Assembly: GCA_025454925.1 (NCBI GenBank)
Contig: JALONM010000019.1
Span: 1-62,384, forward strand
Direction: 5' to 3'
DNA: 62,384 bases
DNA from: Cytophagaceae bacterium
GTDB taxonomy: Bacteria > Bacteroidota > Bacteroidia > Cytophagales > Cytophagaceae
In this document: piece after piece, positions 8,285 to 18,350 of the stretch
How positions within the stretch are numbered: the first letter of the stretch is position 1
Layout: every line of letters starts with the position of its first letter
The notes under the pieces: generated by a model
Database searches by the model: none
Told to the model about the DNA's origin: nothing
The model's input: the letters and a program-made list of their open reading frames with translations, nothing else
Position numbers and translations under genes: made by a program

Positions 8285-9577
8285 ATGGAGACATTAACTT
8301 CAAAAATCACCCGTGATACGGCCATTTTCGACTTAATTCGTCAAGAAGCGGATCGGCAAGAGCACGGTATCGAACTAATCGCTTCCGAAAACTTTACTTC
8401 TAAACAAGTAATGGAAGCTATGGGAAGTGTACTTACAAATAAATATGCGGAAGGACTTCCAGGCAAGCGGTATTACGGGGGATGTGAAGTAGTGGATCAA
8501 ATAGAACAATTAGCTATTGACCGGGTAAAAAAATTATTCGGAGCTGCCTGGGCCAACGTTCAACCCCATTCTGGCGCTCAGGCCAATGCGGCGGTAATGC
8601 TGGCATGTCTGCAACCAGGAGACAAAATTATGGGCTTTGACCTTTCGCACGGTGGACACCTATCGCATGGTTCTCCGGTAAACTTATCAGGAAAATATTA
8701 CCAGCCCGTTTTCTATGGCGTGGAGCAAGAAAGTGGGGTAATTGACATGAATAAGGTTGAAGCTCTTGCTTTAAAAGAAAAACCAAAACTAATTATTTGT
8801 GGGGCCTCTGCCTATTCCAGAGACTGGGATTACCAGCGTTTCCGTCAGATTGCCGATCAGGTAGGTGCCTTATTATTAGCTGATATTTCACACCCAGCAG
8901 GTCTTATTGCAAAAGGATTGTTAAACAACCCTATGCAGTACTGCCACATCGTTACTACCACTACCCACAAAACACTTCGTGGACCTAGAGGTGGGTTGAT
9001 AATGTTGGGTAATGATTTTGAAAATCCATATGGTTTCAAAACTCCCAAAGGCGAAATCCGCATGATGTCTAATTTATTGGACATGGGCGTGTTCCCTGGC
9101 ACACAGGGCGGACCTCTGGAGCACGTTATTGGCGCGAAAGCCGTTGCCTTCCAGGAGGCATTAAGCGATGACTACCTGGAGTACGCCAAGCAAGTGAAGA
9201 AAAATGCAGCGGTGATGGCGCAAGCATTCCTGGATTTAGGTTACAAAATTATTTCAGGTGGCACAGATAATCACTTAATGCTGATCGACCTACGCTCTAA
9301 AAACCTTACAGGTAAAATTGCTGAGACAACACTCATCAAAGCGGATATTACGATCAATAAAAACATGGTTCCTTTCGACGATAAATCTCCGATGGTAACT
9401 TCGGGTATGCGCGTTGGTACTGCAGCCATGACTACCCGTCATTTGAAAGAAGCCGATATGCTCCGCATTGTGGAATTCATTGATGCGGTATTGATGAATC
9501 ATGAAAACGAAAGCAAAATTACTTCCGTTCGTAAAGAAGTAAATAAAATGATGGAACAATTCCCATTGTACCGTTAA
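8285..9577 (+). CDS. glyA: Serine hydroxymethyltransferase
   Basis: PLP enzyme that interconverts serine and glycine and loads tetrahydrofolate with a one-carbon unit. 430 residues from the ATG at 8285; the frame is open to an ATG at 8228 but those 19 residues are not family sequence and lie over the promoter. Landmarks: LIASENFTS near 31, [13 protein letters not shown] at 54-66, and the PLP-binding [14 protein letters not shown] with K229. Monocistronic, flanked by a good promoter and a terminator. Confidence 0.97.
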   Translation: METLTSKITRDTAIFDLIRQEADRQEHGIELIASENFTSKQVMEAMGSVLTNKYAEGLPGKRYYGGCEVVDQIEQLAIDRVKKLFGAAWANVQPHSGAQANAAVMLACLQPGDKIMGFDLSHGGHLSHGSPVNLSGKYYQPVFYGVEQESGVIDMNKVEALALKEKPKLIICGASAYSRDWDYQRFRQIADQVGALLLADISHPAGLIAKGLLNNPMQYCHIVTTTTHKTLRGPRGGLIMLGNDFENPYGFKTPKGEIRMMSNLLDMGVFPGTQGGPLEHVIGAKAVAFQEALSDDYLEYAKQVKKNAAVMAQAFLDLGYKIISGGTDNHLMLIDLRSKNLTGKIAETTLIKADITINKNMVPFDDKSPMVTSGMRVGTAAMTTRHLKEADMLRIVEFIDAVLMNHENESKITSVRKEVNKMMEQFPLYR

Positions 9578-9596
9578 TTTTTTCCAACAATTCTAC

Positions 9597-9630
9597 TAGG
9601 GATTACAAGCCTGGCTTGTAATCCCTAATT
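9597..9630 (+). terminator. glyA terminator
   Basis: Perfect 14-bp stem (9597-9610 with 9614-9627, loop CTG) followed by an AATTTTATT run, about 20 nt after the glyA stop. Confidence 0.85.
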
Positions 9631-9641
9631 TTATTATTCCT

Positions 9642-10457
9642 ATGTCGGAACAAAACGAAATGTCTTTCCTTGACCACCTTGAGGACCTGCGCTCAACCTT
9701 GTTGAAGTGTGTAATTGCCATATTTATAGGGGCCTTGGGAGCTTTTATTTTCATGGATAAAATTTTTAAATATGTTTTAATCGCTCCGGCCAAGCCAGAC
9801 TTCTGGACTTATAAATATCTATGTAAAATCAGCGAATCAACATGCGTCGACCACATTGATTTCGCATTACAAAACCGGACACTTACTGGTCAGTTTTCCA
9901 TGCATATTTTAGCTGCCATCATTACAGGATTCGTTGTGTCGGCGCCGTTTGTATTTTATCAGATTTGGAAATTTATTTCACCTGCATTACATCCTGGTGA
10001 GAAAAAATATGCCGCCAAAGCGGTGTTCTTTGTCAGTTTTCTTTTCTTTTTAGGCGTTTTATTCGGATACTTTCTGCTGTCTCCTCTTTCCATCAACTTC
10101 CTCGCCAACTACCAAATTTTTACCGACGACACCATACAGGTACATAATGACTTTGATATTACAGATTACATTTCCATGTTGTGCATGATGGTGCTTAGTG
10201 GCGGCATAGCATTTCAATTGCCTGTAGCAATTTATGTATTGAGCAGCCTGGGAATACTAGGGCCAGCCTTGTTACGCAAGTATAGAAGGCATGCCATTCT
10301 TATTATTATGATCGCGGCCGCCATTCTCACCCCCTCTCCCGATATCTTTAGTCAGTTGGTGGTAGGCCTACCTATGCTCTTATTGTACGAGATAAGCATA
10401 TGGCTTTCCGTATCTATTGAAAAACGAAAAATTAAAAAAGCTCAAGCATATGTCTAA
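9642..10457 (+). CDS. tatC: Sec-independent protein translocase TatC
   Basis: Inner-membrane receptor of the twin-arginine translocation system, which moves folded proteins. 271 residues with six membrane segments. The N-terminal MSFLDHLEDLR motif and the loop motif FISPALHPGEKKY are diagnostic. The TatA/TatB partners are not in the window. The 3' end overlaps rpiB by 8 nt, so the two are translationally coupled. The pairing with rpiB has no obvious functional logic. Confidence 0.95.
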   Translation: MSEQNEMSFLDHLEDLRSTLLKCVIAIFIGALGAFIFMDKIFKYVLIAPAKPDFWTYKYLCKISESTCVDHIDFALQNRTLTGQFSMHILAAIITGFVVSAPFVFYQIWKFISPALHPGEKKYAAKAVFFVSFLFFLGVLFGYFLLSPLSINFLANYQIFTDDTIQVHNDFDITDYISMLCMMVLSGGIAFQLPVAIYVLSSLGILGPALLRKYRRHAILIIMIAAAILTPSPDIFSQLVVGLPMLLLYEISIWLSVSIEKRKIKKAQAYV

Positions 10458-10884
10458 GATTGCAATTGGCGGCGATCATGCCGGATATGAATACAAAAAA
10501 GCATTAATTGAATTCTTATCCCAAAAGGGATTTGAGGTGAAAGACTTTGGCCCATTTAGCACCGACTCGGTCGATTATCCGGACTTTGCTCACCCCTTGG
10601 CTACGGCCGTAGAAAACAAAGAATTTGATTTTGGAATCCTTATTTGCGGGTCCGGTAACGGCGTTAATATTACCGCCAACAAACACCAGCAGATTCGCTC
10701 CGGACTTGCCTGGAATGTAGAAGTGGCCGCCTTGATCCGTCAACACAACGATGCCAATGTGATGGCTCTTCCTGCCCGATTCATCAGTCTGGAACTTGCC
10801 AAAGCTTGTGTGGAAACCTTTCTGAATACTCCTTTCGAAGGAGGTAGACATCAAAACCGTGTCAATAAAATCAGGTGCGCTTAG
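10450..10884 (+). CDS. rpiB: Ribose-5-phosphate isomerase B
   Basis: Interconverts ribose 5-phosphate and ribulose 5-phosphate in the pentose phosphate pathway. 144 residues from ATG 10450 (MSKIAIGGDHAGYEYKK), which fits the family length of ~145-150; an in-frame ATG at 10417 lies inside tatC and adds no family sequence. Landmarks are GGDHAGY, the active-site loop ICGSGNGVNITANK with its cysteine, and HNDANVMALPARF. Overlaps tatC by 8 nt. Confidence 0.95.
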   Translation: MSKIAIGGDHAGYEYKKALIEFLSQKGFEVKDFGPFSTDSVDYPDFAHPLATAVENKEFDFGILICGSGNGVNITANKHQQIRSGLAWNVEVAALIRQHNDANVMALPARFISLELAKACVETFLNTPFEGGRHQNRVNKIRCA

Positions 10885-10901
10885 CACTACAGGAGTGCTA
10901 A
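10881..10901 (+). terminator. Hairpin at the rpiB stop codon (weak terminator)
   Basis: 8-bp stem TTAGCACT/AGTGCTAA (10881-10888 with 10894-10901), followed by CCTTTCC. It has no proper T tract, so termination is uncertain and readthrough into the histidine kinase is possible. Confidence 0.35.
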
Positions 10902-10939
10902 CCTTTCCAACTAAAGTATCGTACATTCTCTCGTAGAGA

Positions 10940-12298
10940 ATGAAACTATACCATCACTTTTTTTATAGGGTACTTTTAGGACTTCGTCATCACCCACTTG
11001 GAGAAAATCAGTGGAGAGAAGAGATGAGCAGGGCTATTTTTTGTGCCCAACTCATACTGGCTACTGCTGGCATTGTTTTGCCATTTATCTTTGTCAATGC
11101 TATTTTTCATCCACTGTTCAATGTATTGATAGATCTTGCCATTCTGGTTGTACTGGCTATTGGATTTAGTCTCATCCTGAAAGGCAGGTTTACATTTGCG
11201 AAATACTTCCTTATTTTCCTGATCAACCTCTGTGTTTTCATTAATGGATCCACATACGGAGAAAATGCAGGTTTTCAGTTTTTATGGTATGTCATCATCT
11301 GCGCAGTCTTCTTACTTTTCTCCATCAAACAGTACTTTCATTTGCTTAGCAGCCTGGCTATTTGTTTAGGCTTTATAACGGCCGCAGAGCTCAGTCACTA
11401 CTCCTTATTCTTACTTGAAAACACCAGTGCCTATTCCGATAAAATCATGTACATCACTTGTATGGCAACCGGCATTCTGATGATCTCGTTTTACTTTTTT
11501 TATTTTCTAAGGCTATATTATAAATCCGAAGCCAAACTTCGGTGGTTTATAAAGACATTAAAAAACAAAAACCTGTCGTTGAATAAAATTAATGGAGAAT
11601 TGGATAGCTTTGTTTACAGAGCCTCCCATGACTTGAGAGCTCCTTTGTCGTCGCTGATGGCCCTTGTAACCCTGGCCAAATCGGAATCCAACATGGGTCA
11701 TCTAAAAGAATATATTTTCCATCAGGAAAAATCCATTCAAAAATTAGACTCTTATATCGTCGATATTCTTAACCTTTCAAAAAATGCACGCAAGGACATT
11801 GAACTTTCAGAGATTCGTTTAACTGAATTGCTGGATGAAATTTTAACACAATATGCCTTTCTAAAAGGATACGACCGCATAGTTAAGCAATTCGAATTCG
11901 ACGCCTCTTTTGTTTTGATCACTGATAAAAAGCGTCTTGTTGTAGTATTAAACAATTTGATTTCAAACTCCTTGCGCTATCATGACCTTAATAAGAGGGA
12001 ACCATACATTCGCATCAAGGCTACTGTGAATTCATCCGAATACGAAATTTCAGTTCGAGATAATGGGATTGGCATTGAAAAAAAACACTTGCCTAATATT
12101 TTCCAGATGTTTTATCGGGCGTCCAATCACAGCGAGGGATCGGGACTGGGGCTCTACCTCGTACAGGAAACCGTACTCAAATTAGGGGGGACGATTTCCG
12201 TAGATTCTGAGCAACACGAATGGACTGAATTTACAATAAGGCTCCCAATCCAGGCTGGATTTGTACAACAAAATCAGGCGCCACACATAGACGCCTAA
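10940..12298 (+). CDS. Membrane-bound sensor histidine kinase
   Basis: 452 residues. Residues ~30-195 form about six hydrophobic segments with no extracytoplasmic sensor domain, so sensing is probably intramembrane. A short coiled segment leads to the DHp domain with H230 (SFVYRASHDLRAP), then the HATPase_c domain with N box NNLISNSLRY, G1 DNGIGIEKKH and G2 GSGLGLYLV. No receiver domain and no adjacent response regulator. Its DHp is strikingly like that of the PAS kinase at 27554. The start codon sits in a perfect 8-bp hairpin (10924-10942). Confidence 0.92.
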   Translation: MKLYHHFFYRVLLGLRHHPLGENQWREEMSRAIFCAQLILATAGIVLPFIFVNAIFHPLFNVLIDLAILVVLAIGFSLILKGRFTFAKYFLIFLINLCVFINGSTYGENAGFQFLWYVIICAVFLLFSIKQYFHLLSSLAICLGFITAAELSHYSLFLLENTSAYSDKIMYITCMATGILMISFYFFYFLRLYYKSEAKLRWFIKTLKNKNLSLNKINGELDSFVYRASHDLRAPLSSLMALVTLAKSESNMGHLKEYIFHQEKSIQKLDSYIVDILNLSKNARKDIELSEIRLTELLDEILTQYAFLKGYDRIVKQFEFDASFVLITDKKRLVVVLNNLISNSLRYHDLNKREPYIRIKATVNSSEYEISVRDNGIGIEKKHLPNIFQMFYRASNHSEGSGLGLYLVQETVLKLGGTISVDSEQHEWTEFTIRLPIQAGFVQQNQAPHIDA

Positions 12299-12493
12299 AT
12301 GAGCGAATGCCCTGACTCTACCTTCCCAGCAAGAGGATAATATTCCCAGGTACGGAAATTCTCATGCTCTTCCTTATTCTATTTCCTTGATTTTCTGACA
12401 CTCCACATTCTGGTAGGAAGTATGTATTCTATTGCATAGCCGTTTAATCGCGGAACTTGACAACAGAAAATGTTCACTTAACTCAATACGTGT

Positions 12494-12748
12494 ATGAAAA
12501 CTATTCTACTTTCCGTCTTACTGATCGCTGTGTGCTATGTAGATGTACTTTCTTTTCCATATTGGCTGGCTCGATTGAAAAATCCCTTCCCTTGCAAGCA
12601 AGTAGGTGTTCAAAAAATAAAGCCGTACAAATTCAAAAAAGCTGTTGTAAAAGCAACGAAAATGGAGCCTAAAAAAAATCTGGCAAATGAAAAGACCAAG
12701 GTATTAAACCCATCCTTTAAGTCTTCAGCCTTTGTCATCAAAAATTAA
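12494..12748 (+). CDS. Small secreted basic protein of unknown function
   Basis: 84 residues. A clear signal peptide (MKTILLSVLLIAVCYVDVLS) is followed by a lysine-rich, low-complexity mature peptide of ~64 residues with one cysteine. No family is recognised. A second reading frame overlaps it (12457-12672) but lacks a signal peptide or other gene-like trait. It sits alone between a kinase and a convergent cluster, with no clear promoter. It could be a real exported peptide or a chance frame; the signal peptide favours the first. Confidence 0.5.
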   Translation: MKTILLSVLLIAVCYVDVLSFPYWLARLKNPFPCKQVGVQKIKPYKFKKAVVKATKMEPKKNLANEKTKVLNPSFKSSAFVIKN

Positions 12749-12768
12749 AAGTTAGAAACAATGTAGCA

Positions 12769-14124
12769 TCAAATCATACCGCGGGCTTTCAGCTCCAGGT
12801 ATTTATTTACACTGCTAACGGTAAGTTGCTCCGGAGAAGTGAGTATGCAATGGATTCCATAGCGTTGAAGCTCTTTGGCAATCTGACGCTTTTCAAAGGC
12901 AAATTTTTCGGCGATGGCTTTCACGTATACTTCTTCCAAACGATCTGCTTTCATTTGTGTGAGCGAACGCAACTCGGTGTTTTCAAAAAACACAACTACC
13001 AGTAAATGTTGAGAAGCAATTTTCCGAAGGGAAGGCAATTGTCGATGCAAAGAAACCAAGGATTCAAAATTCGTGTACAACATAAGCAAACTTCGTTGCT
13101 TTATTTGAGCACTCACCTGCATATACAATCGGGCAACATCCGATTCTTTGAATTCCATATCCTGACTATACAAGGCTTCGAGAATACGGGCCATTTGATT
13201 GGGTTTCTTATCTGCCTTTACAAAGTGTCCCAATTTATTGGAATACGTAAGCAGTCCGGCTTTATCCTCCTTACGAATCGCAATATTCGACAATACCAAC
13301 GAAGAGTTTATGGCATAATCCAATAAGCTCATATCTTCGAAAGGCATTTTCATAGTGCGCCCCTTATCGATAATACAATAAAGCTGCTGCGATTTTTCAT
13401 CCTGGTAGGTATTTACCATTAAGTAACTTTTCCTGGCTGTAGCCTTCCAGTTAATGGTGCGAATATCATCGCCAGCCACATACTCCTTTATTTGATCAAA
13501 CTCTCTGTTGTGTCCGATCTTTCGTATCTTTTTAATTCCTAAATCTGTAAGGCGATTGGAAATAGCCAACAATTCGAATTTTCTTAATTGCAAATACGAA
13601 GGATACACTGAAACAGACTGAGGCTTTTCCAGAATAAAACGTCTGGACACCAAGCCTAATGGTGAATTCACATAGATGCGCAGGTATCCGAAATGATAAA
13701 TTCCTCTTCGCACCGGGCGCAGGGTATAATGCAGCGTGCAGGCGCTGTTCGCTTTCATGCGCATGCGATGATTAAAATTGCGGATCTCAAATTCCACAGG
13801 TGCTTCATCAATTACTTGCATCAAGACCGGAATAGAATATTTATTCTGAATCGAAAGGTAAATACTGTTTTGATCACCGTTTGAAAACCGTTCACTGCAA
13901 TTGCGCTTTCCGGAAACAGCATCGCGTAGTCTAAAAAGAATGATGCACTCGAGCAAGGCTAATATGGGCAGAGCAACCATAAGCACAAACGCAAAAAAAT
14001 AGAGCTGCTTCCAAATAAAACTCAGGAAAAACAATGCTGCGCAAAGTGCCCACCATTTGTAAAACCTAGGGCGTAGGAATAATGGATTATTAAACCATTG
14101 TCGTATAAGCTGAATTATGTACAT
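12769..14124 (-). CDS. DUF58 domain protein
   Basis: 451 residues. Two N-terminal membrane segments (~22-60), then an extracytoplasmic beta region and a C-terminal vWA-like DUF58 domain. The family signature EYVAGDDIRTINWKATAR is at ~212-229. DUF58 proteins are encoded with MoxR ATPases and are thought to be their partners in assembly or maturation of other complexes. The gene starts 2 nt after the MoxR stop, so the two are certainly one operon. Last gene of the cluster. Confidence 0.92.
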   Translation of the reverse strand: MYIIQLIRQWFNNPLFLRPRFYKWWALCAALFFLSFIWKQLYFFAFVLMVALPILALLECIILFRLRDAVSGKRNCSERFSNGDQNSIYLSIQNKYSIPVLMQVIDEAPVEFEIRNFNHRMRMKANSACTLHYTLRPVRRGIYHFGYLRIYVNSPLGLVSRRFILEKPQSVSVYPSYLQLRKFELLAISNRLTDLGIKKIRKIGHNREFDQIKEYVAGDDIRTINWKATARKSYLMVNTYQDEKSQQLYCIIDKGRTMKMPFEDMSLLDYAINSSLVLSNIAIRKEDKAGLLTYSNKLGHFVKADKKPNQMARILEALYSQDMEFKESDVARLYMQVSAQIKQRSLLMLYTNFESLVSLHRQLPSLRKIASQHLLVVVFFENTELRSLTQMKADRLEEVYVKAIAEKFAFEKRQIAKELQRYGIHCILTSPEQLTVSSVNKYLELKARGMI

Positions 14125-14126
14125 CC

Positions 14127-15110
14127 CTATCTCGGCACTTCTACCTTTTCAACCAATTCACGGATAATTTCTTTAACACTAATTCCTTCCATTTCTTTTT
14201 CAGGGGTAAGCACTATACGGTGCACTAATACCGGGTAGGCTACCTCGCGAACATCTTCCGGGGTTACGAAATCCCTACCGCGCATGGCCGCCATGGCTTT
14301 GGCGCCACGCAACATGGCTATGGAAGCTCTTGGGGAGGCGCCCAGATACAACGAAGCATTGTTCCTTGTTTGACAAACAATAGCACTGATGTATCGAATT
14401 ACATTCGGATCTACCCTCAATTGATTTACTTTCTCCCGGAAATACTTGATTTTGTCTACGCTCAACACTTTTGAGAGTGTCGTTAAATCATTGCTGTTAT
14501 TTCTCAAATGAAACCCTGAAAGAATTTTTTCTTCCTCCTCCGGGCTTGGATATTCTACTTCAATCTTATATAAAAAGCGATCGAGTTGGGCTTCCGGCAA
14601 ACGATAGGTACCTTCCTGCTCTATAGGGTTTTGAGTGGCAAGTACCATAAAAGGTGGCGACATAAGATAGGTCTTCCCATCCAGCGTAACCTGACGCTCT
14701 TCCATAATCTCAAACAATGCCGCTTGAGTTTTGGCCGGGGCTCTGTTGATCTCGTCAATTAATACAATATTGGCAAAAACCGGCCCTTTTCGGAATTCGA
14801 ACTCTGAAGTCTTGGTATTGAACACTGAAGTACCAAGAACGTCCGAAGGCATTAAATCTGGAGTAAACTGAATTCTTGAATAATGGGCATCAATGGTATG
14901 TGCCACAATTTTTGCCGTAAGTGTTTTGGCCACCCCTGGCACCCCTTCTATGAGCACATGTCCATCCGCCAGAATAGCTGACACAATCAGATCCACCATT
15001 TTCTGTTGACCCACCACCAAACGGGCAATCTCAGAACGTAACGTATGTACGGCTTGACTCAGTTCTTGCAGATCAATACGTGAATTAAACAATGACTCTT
15101 CGGGTTCCAT
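14127..15110 (-). CDS. MoxR family AAA+ ATPase
   Basis: 327-residue cytoplasmic AAA+ ATPase of the MoxR/RavA group, a chaperone-like ATPase. Walker A is GVPGVAKT at 56-63; Walker B is VLIDEINR with D119-E120; sensor 1 is [26 protein letters not shown] (given here by its ends at ~158 and 183); the C-terminal lid has [16 protein letters not shown]. The operon order DUF4129, DUF4350, MoxR, DUF58 is standard in Bacteroidetes. Spacing to both neighbours is under 7 nt. Confidence 0.94.
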   Translation of the reverse strand: MEPEESLFNSRIDLQELSQAVHTLRSEIARLVVGQQKMVDLIVSAILADGHVLIEGVPGVAKTLTAKIVAHTIDAHYSRIQFTPDLMPSDVLGTSVFNTKTSEFEFRKGPVFANIVLIDEINRAPAKTQAALFEIMEERQVTLDGKTYLMSPPFMVLATQNPIEQEGTYRLPEAQLDRFLYKIEVEYPSPEEEEKILSGFHLRNNSNDLTTLSKVLSVDKIKYFREKVNQLRVDPNVIRYISAIVCQTRNNASLYLGASPRASIAMLRGAKAMAAMRGRDFVTPEDVREVAYPVLVHRIVLTPEKEMEGISVKEIIRELVEKVEVPR

Positions 15111-15116
15111 ATTTGT

Positions 15117-16544
15117 TTATCGTTTACTTCTGGTTTTAAAGGAATCAATAGACTTACTTAATCGAAGCAAGTCGTCTTCTGAACAAAATTTAGATTTTTG
15201 TAATTGCGCGAGCAAGCCAACAAGCTGCTTAATGTCATCTTCTGAAATTCCACTTTTTTTAGAAAGCCTGCCTACAAATTCTAGGTTAAGCTCATGGGTA
15301 GGCAAATAATAATGTTGGCGTATGTATTCTAAAAAATATTGAATTTTCTTTTGTGCTAAATCCGAATGGTCGCCTCGTTGCTTATACAACATCGCCATGG
15401 TATGCACAAACTCTACCGAAGTATTGCGTAGTTTCTTATAAACGGGAATAAGTCGCTGGTATCGTTTCGACTCAAACAACATAAATAGCAGCACACCAAA
15501 CAAAACCATGTTCCAGGCCGACTTAAGCGATACATGTTTGTCGAACAGGTATTTTTTTCCTTTGTTGTGATGTCTTCCCACTTTATAATATTCATCCCAT
15601 AATAATGTTGGCGCAACCAGGTAGGATAATGCAGTGGAGGCATAATCGGCGCAGGGCCTGGTGGCAAATGAAAAATTAGTAAAGGCATGGGGTAAGGAAG
15701 AAAAATAAAAATAGCCAGCACCATGTTGAATACGAAAATACGTAATTTCGTTGCGATCATTTACACTCAACACTTCCGCTCGTGCTGAATCAAAGGTCTT
15801 GAAGCTATTGCCATAAACCAATCCCGATAAATCAAAACGGAAAGGTTTTAAAAATGCTTTGTTCGTAAAGCTACACGGAATCACCCGACGCTTTTTATCC
15901 CTAAACTCAAGAAACGCCAAAGAATCTTCCAGGTAAGAATTGGTAGTCGAAAGATGAAAAGTATCGGCGAGCGTCCCTGAAAAAAAAGCGGCCGAAAGAA
16001 GCACTGCGTTACCTTCCGAGACGAATCGCATCAAGGCATGAACATCCGTTTCAGAAATCGCCAAATGATTATTTATGAAGAGATAAGAAGTCCGGGCAGG
16101 CTGTATAATTTTATCTTGTATGGATGGATTATTGACGTACTCTATGGCTTTTTCAATAGTATCATTCTCCGAATTCGAAATTTCATCAGGTTCATTCAAA
16201 AACTCATCCGAGCGACTTTCGAGATCGGGAACATCGGCCGTGGTCTCCGGAGCCTCCAATACCTGCTCATCAATTTCAACATCCGTGAGCGAGTCATCAG
16301 GAATTTGATTGGTTATATTTTCTATTCCCGACAGTTGTTCGAAGGCCGTTTTATCAACCTTTACTATTTCTTGTGTTGGAAATAGAGTTCTTAAATTTTC
16401 ATAAAAATTTTTAGAACCATAGGCTTTGTTGCTCGACAGCGAAAAAGAATCCGACCAATCTTCTTCCGCAGGAGCCATGTAAATAGTCACCATGAGCAGC
16501 ACCAGCACAACGGAAGCAATAAGTATGACTATGCGATCCTTCAT
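15117..16544 (-). CDS. DUF4350 domain membrane protein
   Basis: 475 residues: an N-terminal membrane segment (~5-25), a long extracytoplasmic region with an acidic Glu/Asp-rich low-complexity part (~75-130), a GATase-like DUF4350 part including LFINNHLAISETDVHALMRF, then a second membrane segment (~345-365) and a cytoplasmic helical tail rich in lysine. The family is found only in MoxR clusters and its role is unknown. Four nt from the upstream gene and six from MoxR. Confidence 0.85.
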   Translation of the reverse strand: MKDRIVILIASVVLVLLMVTIYMAPAEEDWSDSFSLSSNKAYGSKNFYENLRTLFPTQEIVKVDKTAFEQLSGIENITNQIPDDSLTDVEIDEQVLEAPETTADVPDLESRSDEFLNEPDEISNSENDTIEKAIEYVNNPSIQDKIIQPARTSYLFINNHLAISETDVHALMRFVSEGNAVLLSAAFFSGTLADTFHLSTTNSYLEDSLAFLEFRDKKRRVIPCSFTNKAFLKPFRFDLSGLVYGNSFKTFDSARAEVLSVNDRNEITYFRIQHGAGYFYFSSLPHAFTNFSFATRPCADYASTALSYLVAPTLLWDEYYKVGRHHNKGKKYLFDKHVSLKSAWNMVLFGVLLFMLFESKRYQRLIPVYKKLRNTSVEFVHTMAMLYKQRGDHSDLAQKKIQYFLEYIRQHYYLPTHELNLEFVGRLSKKSGISEDDIKQLVGLLAQLQKSKFCSEDDLLRLSKSIDSFKTRSKR

Positions 16545-16548
16545 GATT

Positions 16549-17223
16549 TTAATGGGAAGACGCTAAGGCGACGTTAAATTGTGGTTTTATTCGTTTGTAA
16601 AGAAGTTCGTTTACCTGGTAATCACCGTACCAGGCACGTTCAAAGTAATCGCTGGCTTTGGAAAACTGCTGACGGCGCTGTGGGTCTTTTACTTCGTAAA
16701 AATAATCCCGATTCGTTTTATTTATCTCCCATTGAATTTCCTTGCGTTCATCCATTTGTTTCAGCAATTGCAAAAACAAATACCGTATGGCAACATTAAA
16801 GCTTCCTTTGGCCTCTGCCTCTGAAATCAATACGTCGAAATTCATATCGTGAATATTTTCCGAAAGCAACTCGGCTTCCGTGCCAGAAGAGCCCGGATTT
16901 CGCTTATAAAACAAACCGATTTTTTGCATGCGAAGAATGTAAAAAACAGCAATGGCAATCACAATCACCGAAAGCACCCAATAAGTAGCATCTGAAGCTC
17001 CGGCACTAGCACGCATACTATCAATCAGAAATTCGGAAATAGCCCTGGAAATTCGTTGCAAAAGTGAATTTTCATCAACTTCCTTTTGTTGATAGGCCTT
17101 GGAAGCTTCTGCAATTTTTTCAGGATCAAAAAAGCGCTGCCTCACCGCACTGGCAGTATCTTCGGTAACAGCCTGCAACCGAAAAACAAATAGTATCAAA
17201 ACAAGATGTACGACCTGTTTCAT
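16549..17223 (-). CDS. DUF4129-like membrane protein of the MoxR cluster
   Basis: 224 residues: signal-like N-terminus, one central membrane segment (~80-97) and a C-terminal helical domain with FNVAIRYLFLQLLKQMDER and FERAWYGDYQVNE, the pattern seen in DUF4129 proteins. Its ATG overlaps the stop of the SpoIIM gene by 4 nt (ATGA), implying coupled translation. Function unknown; probably anchors or serves the MoxR/DUF58 machinery. Confidence 0.8.
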   Translation of the reverse strand: MKQVVHLVLILFVFRLQAVTEDTASAVRQRFFDPEKIAEASKAYQQKEVDENSLLQRISRAISEFLIDSMRASAGASDATYWVLSVIVIAIAVFYILRMQKIGLFYKRNPGSSGTEAELLSENIHDMNFDVLISEAEAKGSFNVAIRYLFLQLLKQMDERKEIQWEINKTNRDYFYEVKDPQRRQQFSKASDYFERAWYGDYQVNELLYKRIKPQFNVALASSH

Positions 17224-18251
17224 ACTTCTTCCTCCGTTCCTTCGAGCATTGCGGTTCCCTGAGTCACCTCCAGGCTTATGGAGCTCGCAGCGGACTTAGT
17301 ACTATAATGCAACCAAATAGGATATACCAGGTAGTAACCGAGGATAATTAATGAAGAAAGCACTAAAATCAAAACGTTCAGCGCAAAGGGCATGGTAGCA
17401 TAATGCCGAGTCACAAATCCTTCGAGTGTGCCGGCTATTACAAAGAGAGGAATGAGTCCGATGATGATTTTAATTCCGGTTTTTGCTCCTTTTGCAAAAG
17501 ACAACATGCGGCTATACGTACCTGGATACAATATGCTATTGCCAAGCATAATACCTGCTCCGCCTGCCAGAACGATGGCAGAAAGCTCCAGCACGCCATG
17601 AATCATGACTCCCATGAGCGCGGCACCTAAAATTCCCCGTTGGTAAAAGAAACAAAAGAAAGCGCCCAACATGGTTCCATTTATATATAAAACATAAGCC
17701 GTGCCCAGAGAAAGGAAAACACCCAACACAAAGGCCATGAATGAAACCTGAATATTATTCAGCGTAATTCTGTACGCAGAGCTACTCTCCGAGTCCCCTC
17801 CATATACTGCGAGCGGATCTCCCTTTTCGATATTCGAAATGGTCATGTTTACGTACTCATCTCCCAGAATGGTGCGCACGTATTCTTCATCGTAATACGT
17901 ACTCATGGCTCCTACCAGGGTAGCTAATCCAAAAAGGAGGAGAGAATAAAAAAAGTATTTTCGAGCTTTATATAATTCCTGGGGCAACTCAGTTATCCAA
18001 AACTCCACAAGGCGATTGCTTCGTTCGCGTTTGTTTTTATAAATCTGCTGGTAAATCTGTGTGGTGATACCATTCAAATAAATAGTAGATTTGCTGGTGG
18101 GATAATTGGTTTGGGCAAAAGCCAGGTCATCGTTCAATTCCAGATACATGTCGGCCAGGCGGTCAGGGGCTGTGGAATCCGGATGCCGCAACATTTCCTC
18201 AGCTTCCTTCCATTTCTGATAATTATTTTTTAAAAATAATGCTTCTCTCAT
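17220..18251 (-). CDS. SpoIIM-like (stage II sporulation protein M) membrane protein
   Basis: 343 residues. A soluble helical N-terminus (~1-95) precedes six or more membrane segments. The signature YVLYINGTMLGAFFCFF...GVMIHGVLELSAIVLAGGAG typifies the SpoIIM family. In B. subtilis SpoIIM belongs to the DMP complex that thins peptidoglycan during engulfment. This organism shows no sporulation genes, and family members in MoxR clusters must do something else at the envelope. First gene of the minus-strand cluster, divergent from the RDD gene. Confidence 0.88.
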   Translation of the reverse strand: MREALFLKNNYQKWKEAEEMLRHPDSTAPDRLADMYLELNDDLAFAQTNYPTSKSTIYLNGITTQIYQQIYKNKRERSNRLVEFWITELPQELYKARKYFFYSLLLFGLATLVGAMSTYYDEEYVRTILGDEYVNMTISNIEKGDPLAVYGGDSESSSAYRITLNNIQVSFMAFVLGVFLSLGTAYVLYINGTMLGAFFCFFYQRGILGAALMGVMIHGVLELSAIVLAGGAGIMLGNSILYPGTYSRMLSFAKGAKTGIKIIIGLIPLFVIAGTLEGFVTRHYATMPFALNVLILVLSSLIILGYYLVYPIWLHYSTKSAASSISLEVTQGTAMLEGTEEEV

Positions 18252-18350
18252 CTGGTTACGAAACGTTGATCAATGTACTAAAGTGAAATACGTTTCGCAA
18301 ATTTTAAATGAAATTGCTTGCAAGCCCGCATAATTTTATAATTTTAAGCT

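Noticed and set aside
17220-18251. Evidence of endospore formation from the SpoIIM-like gene
   Set aside because: SpoIIM-like proteins are common in Bacteroidetes MoxR clusters; no other sporulation gene is present.
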